Origin: Rhizobium sophorae
Lineage (GTDB): Bacteria > Pseudomonadota > Alphaproteobacteria > Rhizobiales > Rhizobiaceae
Assembly (NCBI RefSeq): GCF_013087515.1
Contig: NZ_JABFCN010000062.1
Span: 1 to 64,000, forward strand
Reading direction: 5' to 3'
Length of the DNA stretch: 64,000 nucleotides
Part shown: positions 44,866 to 52,457 of the stretch, piece by piece
Numbering within the stretch: the stretch's first letter is position 1
How the letters are laid out: the number at the start of each line of letters is the position of its first letter
Notes under the pieces: model-generated
Seen by the model: the letters and a program-made list of their open reading frames with translations, nothing else
Database searches by the model: none
Told to the model about the DNA's origin: nothing
Translations under genes and position numbers: made by a program

Positions 44866-46260
44866 TCAGCTAGGCCTTGGTTCCGAACCCATTTCAGGAG
44901 TTGGATGCGGGCTACGGCCAGGCATTCCCGGCATTCCGAAGTTGTCACGACCTTGCTTCGCGACCAATTCGGCGGCGAATTGTGCCGATGCCTCAGATAG
45001 GAACCAGGCATGGTTCCCAGAGGAAGATTTCAGCAGGGACTTCGAAATCAACCCTTCCATCGCCTCTTCATCGATGCGGCGATGGCGCGATCCGGTCCTC
45101 TCAGTGCTCGCAAGCGTGCAAAACGCGTCCCGTTCTTCTGAAGTCAAAGACCTGTAGCTCCAATCCAAATTCGCACGTAGGGACTTGTGTCTCTCGGGCG
45201 CAGTCCGGCGGCCAAAGCGAAGAACTGCCAGAGGCTCATGTAGTGCTGCGTCGAGACCAGAAATGCCAAGGTCCCTTACCCGGTGCGCTGCGAGTTCGAG
45301 CGCGAGCGGCAGGCCATCCAATCGACGGGCAATATTGGCAGCAAGTCTGAGTGTCAGTGGGTCAGCAGTATTGATCTCAGCGCCCGCAGCCAAGGCTTCT
45401 TCTAGAAAGTAAGAGAGGGCGGGGGAGGCTTCCAAGCATTCCGCATCGTCATTTCCTGGGAGGTCGAGTCCAGTTAGGTACCTGACGCGTTCGCCAAGGC
45501 TGCGTAGTGGTTCGCGACTGGTCGCGAGAACCATGGCAGAGCCCGTGCTAGCGACAAACGTTTCGGCGAACGTTGCGACGTCGTCCACGATGTGTTCGCA
45601 GCCATCCAGAATAATCATGATGTCGTCATCGCCTACCGCATCAGCGATTCTCGCGACCGTCAATGTAGTGCGCGAGTGCTGCAGTAGCGCCTTTCCTACA
45701 GCCGAGAGTAAGTCTCCTTCGTCGCGAGCCTCAGTTAGGTCGACATGGAACACCTTCTTTTCCAGTCGCAGGAGGTTCCCAATCGCGATGGCAAGTGCAG
45801 TCTTTCCAGAACCTCCGGGGCCGACGATGGTCGCCAAACGGTGACGCTCATGCGCCCACCGGGCCAAAACTGCATCGCGACCGACCAATGGTCGGCGTGG
45901 CCAGGGCAGATTGCCCTCCTCAGCCTGTTGCACCGGTGTGTCCAAGGGAGGCTTGCGCGTCACAGAGGCGGCAAAAACGTAACCCTTCCCCGCGACGTTT
46001 CGGATAATGCCGGTGGCGCCCTTGTCGTCGAATGCTTTTCTAAGGGCGACCAGGTGAACGCGCAGCGCTCCCTCGTCGACATGCGTGCTGCCCCATACCG
46101 ACTTGATGATCTCGTCTTTCGTTACGATCTCGCCCGGGCGGCTCGCAAGCGAAGCGAAGATATCGAACGCTCGTGACCCCAGGTGCACGCGCTCTCCCAG
46201 GTGGGTGACCTGTCGAGCTTGGAGGTCGAATGCGAATTCGCCGAAAGACGAGCTGTTCAT
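44866..46260 (-). CDS. Winged-helix STAND ATPase regulator, short form
   Basis: 464 residues from MNSSSFGEFAFD. OmpR-type winged helix at residues 1-95 (GSRAFDIFASLASRPGEIVTKDEIIKSVWG, EGALRVHLVALRKAF). NTPase follows: VGPGGSGKTALAIAIG (Walker A), MIILDGCEHIVDD (Walker B), MVLATSREPLRSLGERV. It ends shortly after the winged linker (RRTAPERHKSLRANLDWSYR), without the long TPR-like tail of its paralogue at 52458. It could be naturally short or truncated. Probably an ATP-gated transcription activator. Confidence 0.88.
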   Translation of the reverse strand: MNSSSFGEFAFDLQARQVTHLGERVHLGSRAFDIFASLASRPGEIVTKDEIIKSVWGSTHVDEGALRVHLVALRKAFDDKGATGIIRNVAGKGYVFAASVTRKPPLDTPVQQAEEGNLPWPRRPLVGRDAVLARWAHERHRLATIVGPGGSGKTALAIAIGNLLRLEKKVFHVDLTEARDEGDLLSAVGKALLQHSRTTLTVARIADAVGDDDIMIILDGCEHIVDDVATFAETFVASTGSAMVLATSREPLRSLGERVRYLTGLDLPGNDDAECLEASPALSYFLEEALAAGAEINTADPLTLRLAANIARRLDGLPLALELAAHRVRDLGISGLDAALHEPLAVLRFGRRTAPERHKSLRANLDWSYRSLTSEERDAFCTLASTERTGSRHRRIDEEAMEGLISKSLLKSSSGNHAWFLSEASAQFAAELVAKQGRDNFGMPGMPGRSPHPTPEMGSEPRPS

Positions 46261-46615
46261 TGTGTTCTCCCAGGTCATTGTCGATATGCGACCGTTTCAA
46301 ATGGCGATCACGGTACCGGTGATGACGTGAGAGGCTACCCGTTGGAAGGGATGGTTCAAGCACAACCAAGGTGCAGTCACCCTATACGCCGGTATAGGTA
46401 TCTGCGTCGCTTTGGAGCCCCCGCAACAGGACTTTTCTGCGGCGATTACAAAGCGTTGTTCTGAACAAAGGTGGGGACATGAAGGCGCAGATCTCAGGAT
46501 CGGCTTTCATCACCCCATACGATGGTTTGGGGTGCCGAAACCACCGTTCAATCGAAACCTGGACGGGAACAGGACATCTCTTGCTCATTCACAAATCAGC
46601 CCAAGGGATTTAATT
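46261..46615. promoter_or_regulatory. Divergent intergenic region with a 7-bp palindrome
   Basis: About 355 bp between the divergent STAND regulator and a small gene. CCTATAC (46381-46387) and GTATAGG (46392-46398) form a perfect inverted repeat around GCCG, a plausible operator. I see no gene in the remainder. Confidence 0.4.
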
Positions 46616-46918
46616 ATGAATGTCTATCTCGGCACCATCACACGCTCTTCTGGCATCATGAAAGCTGCAGCGTACGGAAGCGGCTTGGTCTTTGATACGC
46701 CCTCGGAGACTGCATACGAGCGCAGCCCGATCCATTTTCCAGACCTCACCGACGAGATCGTCTATCAGGGCATTCTATCTCCGTTCCAGAGAAGCAAGAT
46801 CATGCGGGTCGGAAGCCGCTCTCGGAACAATGTCGGCTGCGAAGTGATTGGTACAACTGTCAGAAATCAGCGTCGGCGCGAGTGGGTCGTATCCGTTGGC
46901 GGGAATACGCTTCATTAG
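46616..46918 (+). CDS. Small hypothetical protein
   Basis: 100 residues starting MNVYLGTITRSSGIM, with AAGGGA seven bases upstream of the ATG. Beta-rich and basic (SRSRNNVGCEVIGTTVRNQRRREW). No domain recognised. It precedes a receiver-only regulator by 100 bp on the same strand. Confidence 0.55.
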   Translation: MNVYLGTITRSSGIMKAAAYGSGLVFDTPSETAYERSPIHFPDLTDEIVYQGILSPFQRSKIMRVGSRSRNNVGCEVIGTTVRNQRRREWVVSVGGNTLH

Positions 46919-47017
46919 CAGTACATGAAATACAAACCATCGTATGATTTCGGAGGGCTCGGAAAAGTCCTACTGTCGCCGCGAGGCTGCATCGGCAGCC
47001 GTGAAAGGAAAAGCCCA

Positions 47018-47377
47018 GTGTCTGCCGTTAAGAAATCCGTAGCGATCGTCGATGATGACGAAGTGCTCCTTGAGGCAACAAGCGGCTTCCTGGAGGCGAT
47101 GGGTTACGAGCCGTTGCCATTCCCGTCAGGTGAGTCATTCCTGACCTTCGATCAAAAAGAGGGTCTCACGTTGCTCTTGTCAGACATCAACATGCCCGGC
47201 ATGAGCGGTTTCGAACTTTTGGACATTGTTCGAAAAAAACACCCCGACATGCGAATAGTGATGATGACGGCCTTGAAGGACGAAAGCATCATTCGGAAGG
47301 CTCTTGCCGGTGGAGCGCAAGCTCTACTGCAAAAGCCCATCCTCGCAGATGACCTTGTGAAGTGTATCGAAGGCTGA
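47018..47377 (+). CDS. Single-domain response regulator
   Basis: 119 residues from a GTG with GAAAGGAAAAG upstream; an open frame to 46925 exists but lacks a good site. Receiver motifs: VAIVDDDEVL, LLLSDINMPGMSG (phospho-Asp), VMMTALKD (Thr), LLQKPIL (Lys). No output domain. It precedes a mocA-like gene by 5 bp, an unusual partnership, and lies near the MFS-kinase pair. Confidence 0.85.
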   Translation: MSAVKKSVAIVDDDEVLLEATSGFLEAMGYEPLPFPSGESFLTFDQKEGLTLLLSDINMPGMSGFELLDIVRKKHPDMRIVMMTALKDESIIRKALAGGAQALLQKPILADDLVKCIEG

Positions 47378-47381
47378 AGGT

Positions 47382-48017
47382 GTGAGCATTGCGCTGACGT
47401 CTCCGAAACTACCTTCGGTCGCGGTTGTCCTGCTCGCCGCCGGAACTGCCAGCAGAATGGGCGAGGGCGGAAAGCACAAGCTCTTGGCAGAGTTTGACGA
47501 TGTTCCCCTCGTTCGCCGCTCAGCCATTGCGGCGCTGGAGAGCGGCGCCAGCTCGGTTGCTGCGGTAGTGGGTCATCGGCACGATGAAATCTCTGCCGCC
47601 TTATCAGGTATCCCAGTTGAGACTGTCTACAATCCACATTACCGTAGCGGTATGGCGACCTCATTGATCGCCGGATTTTCGGCCTCCGAGGTTATGTCGG
47701 CTGATGGGGTTCTCATCATGTTAGCGGACATGCCGGGCCTTACAGCCGACCACCTTGCGATGCTGATCCAGGCTTTTGAGAATTCTGGCGGCAGGGCTAT
47801 TGTCCGCGCAACTTTTCATGGCAAACGCGGAAATCCAACTATTCTCCCGCAGTCGCTGCGTGTCTCGGTGATGGAGTTGAAAGGCGATATCGGCGCCCGT
47901 CAGATCATTGAGAGCTCTGGCGTCCCGATCATCGAAGTTGAGATCGGCGCCGCGGCCAGCCTCGACGTGGACACCGTAGAAGATATTCTCAAAGCAGGCG
48001 GAAAACCGACTCGATAG
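47382..48017 (+). CDS. MocA-type molybdenum cofactor cytidylyltransferase-like protein
   Basis: 211 residues from a GTG start. NTP-transferase pattern: VAVVLLAAGTASRMGEGGKHKLLAEFDDVPLVRR, VVGHRHDEI, LADMPGLTADH, KRGNPTILP. Members attach CMP to molybdopterin for xanthine-dehydrogenase-family enzymes. A hydroxylase of that family and its XdhC-type helpers are encoded at 59.7-63.4 kb, which would be the client. It follows the receiver gene by 5 bp. Confidence 0.85.
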   Translation: MSIALTSPKLPSVAVVLLAAGTASRMGEGGKHKLLAEFDDVPLVRRSAIAALESGASSVAAVVGHRHDEISAALSGIPVETVYNPHYRSGMATSLIAGFSASEVMSADGVLIMLADMPGLTADHLAMLIQAFENSGGRAIVRATFHGKRGNPTILPQSLRVSVMELKGDIGARQIIESSGVPIIEVEIGAAASLDVDTVEDILKAGGKPTR

Positions 48018-48023
48018 ATCTCG

Positions 48024-48686
48024 CTAACCGACGCTGGCAGGTTGCAGGCTGTCCACCTTACGGATCAGATCGGCGATTGATGTGGCTTTCATCTTCCGCA
48101 TGACGTTTCCACGGTGAATCTTGACCGTGATCTCACTAAGTCCCAGCTCGTGAGCGATCTGCTTGTTTAGAAGGCCCGTGGCAACGGCTGCCATCACCTG
48201 CTTTTCGCGAGGGGTAAGCGTAGCGGCCAAGGCGGTAACTTCAGAGTTCGCCGAAACCTCCAAGCGTCGGACCCGGTCCTTCTCAATGGCAATCGCCACA
48301 GCGTCCAGCATTTCTTGGTCGCGAAAGGGCTTGGTCAGGAAGTCGACTGCACCAGCTTTCATTGCCCTGACGCTCATTGGAACGTCCCCATACCCTGTCA
48401 TGAATATGATCGGCAGCTGATTGCCCAATGCATTGAGCTTGGTTTGCAGATCGAGCCCACTTAGGCCCGGCAACCTGACATCGAGGACGAGGCAGCCTGG
48501 ACGATCAGGAAGTGCTTCTCCCAGTAGTTCCGCAGTTGATCCAAAGCCAAGGGTCTCAATTCCTACCGATTGCAGGATCTCTCGGAGACCTTCTCGCATA
48601 CCATCGTCATCATCGACGACAATCACCAACGCGGCCGAACTATCGGCTGGGCTAACCGCCGCAGATTTGAATGGGCGCGTCGTCAT
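48024..48686 (-). CDS. FixJ-type LuxR response regulator
   Basis: 220 residues. Receiver: VVDDDDGMREGL, CLVLDVRLPGLSG, FMTGYGDVPMSV, FLTKPFRDQ; output helix-turn-helix LTPREKQVMAAVATGLLNKQIAHELGLSEITVKIH. It closely parallels the regulator at 33597. It is divergent from, and adjacent to, the MFS-kinase gene, its probable partner. It converges on mocA with only 6 bp between stops. Confidence 0.92.
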   Translation of the reverse strand: MTTRPFKSAAVSPADSSAALVIVVDDDDGMREGLREILQSVGIETLGFGSTAELLGEALPDRPGCLVLDVRLPGLSGLDLQTKLNALGNQLPIIFMTGYGDVPMSVRAMKAGAVDFLTKPFRDQEMLDAVAIAIEKDRVRRLEVSANSEVTALAATLTPREKQVMAAVATGLLNKQIAHELGLSEITVKIHRGNVMRKMKATSIADLIRKVDSLQPASVG

Positions 48687-48897
48687 TGGTTAAACCCTTT
48701 AGAAGCATTTCGTGTCCAACTCGACACATAGCTTTTGCGGATCGAACCCGTCAATATGAATGCGTCGCTGACAGTAGCGAGCCAACCCTATCCATTGGTA
48801 TTGGTTTTGAGGGTCCAACATTGACTACGAAAAGTCGTGAGCCTACGGGAACGAATGGCGCATTTTGCCGACAACTCCAGGGACGGCTTACAGTTTT

Positions 48898-51444
48898 ATG
48901 ATCGATAGCGCGATTTTGACGCCCGCAAGGAGTTTTCGTCCGAGCATTGACCGGCCAATGACGGTTCGGGTCCTGTTATCCAGCCTCATCGGGACTTCTG
49001 TCGAATTTTACGACTTCTACATATACGCCACTGCTGCCAGCTTGATTTTCGGTCCGCTGTTTTTCCCAGCTTCCGTCAGTTCTTTGGAGTTAATAGGCGC
49101 TTATGCGAGCTTCGGCATCGCCTTTATTGCCCGGCCACTTGGCGGAGCAGTTTTCGGACATTTCGGCGATCGGGTCGGACGCAAGACCACCTTGATGGCA
49201 TCGCTGCTCATGATGGGGATCTCCACCGCGGCAATTGGCCTGTTGCCGACTTATGCAGTGGTTGGTTGGCTGGCTCCTCTTCTTTTGTGCATGCTTCGAT
49301 TCGGACAGGGCCTGGCACTCGGCGGCGAGTGGACTGGCGCTGTTTTGCTCGCGCTGGAGAACGCGCCTCCTGGTTGGAAAGCTCGATTCGCCATGTTTGC
49401 GCCGCTCGGTGCACCGATCGGCTTCGTTCTAGCCAATGGATTGTTTCTGTGCCTAACGCTCGCTCTATCACCGGAGCAGTTCGTCGACTGGGGGTGGCGA
49501 GTACCCTTCCTTGCAAGTGCTCCTCTGGTCGGAATGGGGCTTTGGGTCCGGTTCAATCTAGTAGAGACGCCGGAATTCCAGGAGGCAATGGCTGAGGCGC
49601 AGCCAGCAAACGTGCCATTGGTCGAGGTCCTTCGGGACCACATGGGCGCCGTCGTTGCTGGCGTTTTCGGCGTCGTCGCATGCTTTTCGCTGTATTACAC
49701 CGTAACAGCCTTCGCGCTTGGCTACGGGACATCCACGCTCGGCTACTCTCGACCAACCTTCCTGATGGTCGAGCTGGGCGCAATCGGCTTCATGGCCGTC
49801 GCCATCATCCTCGCTTGTTGGCTGTCAGATCGCATGGAGCCTGAGCGCGTTCTCATCTACGGCTGCTTCGGAACGATTGTCTCGGGTATTGCCTTGTCTC
49901 CAATGCTGGGCAGCGGATCGCTTTTCGTCATTTTCCTGTTCCTTGCGTTCTCGCTGTTTTCGATGGGCTTCGTGAACGGGCCGTTGGGAGCTTGGCTTCC
50001 AGGCCTCTTTCCGGCACGGGTTCGGTACACTGGAACGTCGATCGCTTTTAACATTGGTGGCATTATCGGCGGTGCTTTCTCGCCAGTGGCGGCCCAGGCG
50101 CTCGCTGATTACAGCGGTCTCGTGGCCGTTGGGTTCTATCTCGCCATTACCGGCGGAATGAGCTGGGTCGCGTTCGATGCCAGCGCAAGACGCCGTACCC
50201 TTGGTGCGCTCGCGCAGAGTGAAAAGCGCTATCGTTCGATCTTTGAACAGTCGCACGTCTCGCTGGGCGAGGTTGAACTCGCCGAACTATATCAACGCAT
50301 CGAAAAACTGCGTAATGATAGGGTTGATATCTCCGCACTTCTTGTGTCGGATCCTGGCTTCGGGAATGAATGCTCACAGCTGATACGCTTTGTTGACGTT
50401 AACGAAGCAACGGTCCCGCTACTCGGCTGCGCGTCCCGTCACGACGTTCTGGGATCAATTGACCGTTTCCTACCGCCTAGCAATGATCTCGCTGTTTCAA
50501 TCGTTACGGCGATGTCGAACCAGGTTCATAATCTCGAGATCGAAACCAAGCTTTTGCGCCACGACGGACGTGAAGTTATCGTGGTTTTCTACATCGCTTT
50601 CCCAGATGATGCCGCGGCATATGACCGTGTCGCCTGCGCGATGATCGACGTGACCCAACGCGAACAGGCGAAGGAAGCACTGATCGTTGCCCAAGCCGAA
50701 CTCGCACGCGCCAGCCGTGTTGCAACTGTCGGCGCAATTTCGGCATCGATTGCTCATGAAGTCAATCAGCCGATCGGTGCGGTTGTCATGTTTGCCCAAG
50801 CGTGCGTTCGGTGGCTTCAAACGAGCCCGCCCGATCTTGCGGCGGCGACCAAGGCCGCGGAAAGAGCTGTTGAACACAGCGTCAGGGCTAGCCAGATTAT
50901 CCAGAGAACCCGCGAGAGGCTGAAGGGTGGTGGTAAGCGGCCTGAGATCCTTGATCTGGGCGAACTCGTCTTGGATGTCGTGGGCTTACTCGAGAGGGAA
51001 ACGACCAGCGGCGCGACGACGGTTCGGATTGATTTTGCGAGGAGCGGCAGCGTGGTCGCCGATAAGGTCGAGCTACAGCAGGTCGTCGCAAATCTGATCA
51101 CGAACGGCCTTCACGCAATGAAGGATGTGCCTGACGCATCGCGCGAGATCACCCTGCAAATCCATGGCGATGACTCAGAGTTTTTAAAGTTATCGGTAAG
51201 GGATCGTGGCACTGGCGTAGATGAAGCTAATATTACAAAGTTGTTCACTCCATTCTTCACAACGAAGGGCGATGGAATGGGGATGGGCCTCGCGATTTGC
51301 AAGACGATCGTAGAGGCTCATGGCGGATCGTTGTCAGCTAGGAACCACGGCGAAGGTGGCGCGATATTCGAAATCGTCCTTCCAATCGCAACCTCAGGCG
51401 ACCCTGCCGCGGCTTCCGAAATTGTGCACGTTCATGCTCAGTAG
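48898..51444 (+). CDS. MFS transporter fused to a sensor histidine kinase
   Basis: About 848 residues from ATG 48898. Residues 20-430 are a metabolite:H+ symporter-like MFS: VEFYDFYIYATAASLIFGPLFFP, HFGDRVGRKTTL (loop 2-3 motif), RFGQGLALGGEWTGAVLLALE. After SARRRTLGALAQSEKRYRSIFEQ the protein continues as PAS-like region plus kinase: H-box IAHEVNQPIGAV (His about 620), N-box NLITNGLHAM, DRGTGVDEANI, TTKGDGMGMGLAICKTIVEAHGG. The transporter probably senses its ligand while transporting or binding it, as in CbrA-type fusions of other carriers. Partner: the adjacent divergent FixJ-type regulator. Confidence 0.93.
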   Translation: MIDSAILTPARSFRPSIDRPMTVRVLLSSLIGTSVEFYDFYIYATAASLIFGPLFFPASVSSLELIGAYASFGIAFIARPLGGAVFGHFGDRVGRKTTLMASLLMMGISTAAIGLLPTYAVVGWLAPLLLCMLRFGQGLALGGEWTGAVLLALENAPPGWKARFAMFAPLGAPIGFVLANGLFLCLTLALSPEQFVDWGWRVPFLASAPLVGMGLWVRFNLVETPEFQEAMAEAQPANVPLVEVLRDHMGAVVAGVFGVVACFSLYYTVTAFALGYGTSTLGYSRPTFLMVELGAIGFMAVAIILACWLSDRMEPERVLIYGCFGTIVSGIALSPMLGSGSLFVIFLFLAFSLFSMGFVNGPLGAWLPGLFPARVRYTGTSIAFNIGGIIGGAFSPVAAQALADYSGLVAVGFYLAITGGMSWVAFDASARRRTLGALAQSEKRYRSIFEQSHVSLGEVELAELYQRIEKLRNDRVDISALLVSDPGFGNECSQLIRFVDVNEATVPLLGCASRHDVLGSIDRFLPPSNDLAVSIVTAMSNQVHNLEIETKLLRHDGREVIVVFYIAFPDDAAAYDRVACAMIDVTQREQAKEALIVAQAELARASRVATVGAISASIAHEVNQPIGAVVMFAQACVRWLQTSPPDLAAATKAAERAVEHSVRASQIIQRTRERLKGGGKRPEILDLGELVLDVVGLLERETTSGATTVRIDFARSGSVVADKVELQQVVANLITNGLHAMKDVPDASREITLQIHGDDSEFLKLSVRDRGTGVDEANITKLFTPFFTTKGDGMGMGLAICKTIVEAHGGSLSARNHGEGGAIFEIVLPIATSGDPAAASEIVHVHAQ

Positions 51445-51456
51445 GGCGTTAAGGAC

Positions 51457-51486
51457 CCTAATATCTCTTAGCAAGCCTTAACTCGC
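51457..51486 (+). promoter_or_regulatory. Triple 10-bp-spaced CTTAA operator, copy 2
   Basis: CCTAA 51457-51461, CTTAG 51467-51471 and CTTAA 51477-51481, then CTCGC. Same spacing and trailing CTCG as the copies at 42313 and 56343. Lies just after the MFS-kinase stop and about 170 bp before the SDR gene. Confidence 0.6.
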
Positions 51487-51658
51487 AATTTCGCGCCCGT
51501 TGCTCGATCTTGATGTTGTCGAGCCAACACGGATTGCAGCGACGGCGCACGGGCCAGCAGACCTAAGCGCCTTTTCTCCGCCAGACTGGTCGATCCCATC
51601 GCTGCGCCGATCCTGAATAGGGCCGGGCAGCATCGCTTAATTTCCAGGGAGAATAGCA

Positions 51659-52417
51659 ATGAACCTTAAGGGAAACACGATCTTCATCACTGGTGGCGGC
51701 TCCGGCATCGGTCGGGGGCTCGCTGAAGCTTTCCACAAACTCGGGAACCAGGTGATCATTTCAGGGCGCCGAAAATCGTATCTCGATGACGTCATCAACG
51801 CCAATCCTGGGATGGCGGCTTACGAGCTGGACATAACCGATGTCGAAAGCATTAACTCGGTGACAAAGCGCATTGTTGCGGACTACCCAGACCTCAACGT
51901 CCTGGTCAACAATGCTGGCATCATGCCGTTTGATGACGCCGCGCATCCGATCGAGGAGACAGTTCTCCAAAGCATCGTAAACACCAACCTTCTCGGTCCC
52001 ATCCGGATGACGTCTGCACTCGTCGAGCATCTCAAGACCAAGGCAGACGCCGTGATCATCAACAACACGTCGGTCCTCGCATACGTGCCGATCGCCTACA
52101 ATGCCGTTTACTCCTCCACGAAGGCAGCATTGCACTCCTATTCGCTGTCGCTGCGTTTCGCACTTCGCGAGACCTCTGTCTCGGTGCAGGAGATCGCTCC
52201 GCCGTGGGTTGACACCGATCTGATCAAGAAGAGCGGTGATCCTCGGGCGATGCCGTTGGAAGCTTTCATCAACGAGACGATGGCGAAGCTTGCGAGCGAG
52301 TCGCCCGAAATTATCGTCGACATGGTCAAACCGCTGCGCGACAACCCCGGTTCCGGCGAACACGTTTTCTTCACGCAGTTCAACCAAAGCCTGATCGACA
52401 ATCCGATTCCGCGCTAA
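51659..52417 (+). CDS. Short-chain dehydrogenase/reductase (DltE-like)
   Basis: 252 residues. Cofactor loop ITGGGSGIGRGLAE, NNAGIMPFD, catalytic YSSTKAAL (Tyr and Lys intact) and ALRETSVSVQEIAPPWVDTDLI. Basic Arg after the second strand (SGRRKSYLDD) suggests NADPH. CAGGGAGA lies upstream of ATG. The operator at 51457 precedes it. Substrate unknown. Confidence 0.9.
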   Translation: MNLKGNTIFITGGGSGIGRGLAEAFHKLGNQVIISGRRKSYLDDVINANPGMAAYELDITDVESINSVTKRIVADYPDLNVLVNNAGIMPFDDAAHPIEETVLQSIVNTNLLGPIRMTSALVEHLKTKADAVIINNTSVLAYVPIAYNAVYSSTKAALHSYSLSLRFALRETSVSVQEIAPPWVDTDLIKKSGDPRAMPLEAFINETMAKLASESPEIIVDMVKPLRDNPGSGEHVFFTQFNQSLIDNPIPR

Positions 52418-52457
52418 GTCTGATCGTCCTGTTTCTGGCGGGCGGTCGACCCGTCCG

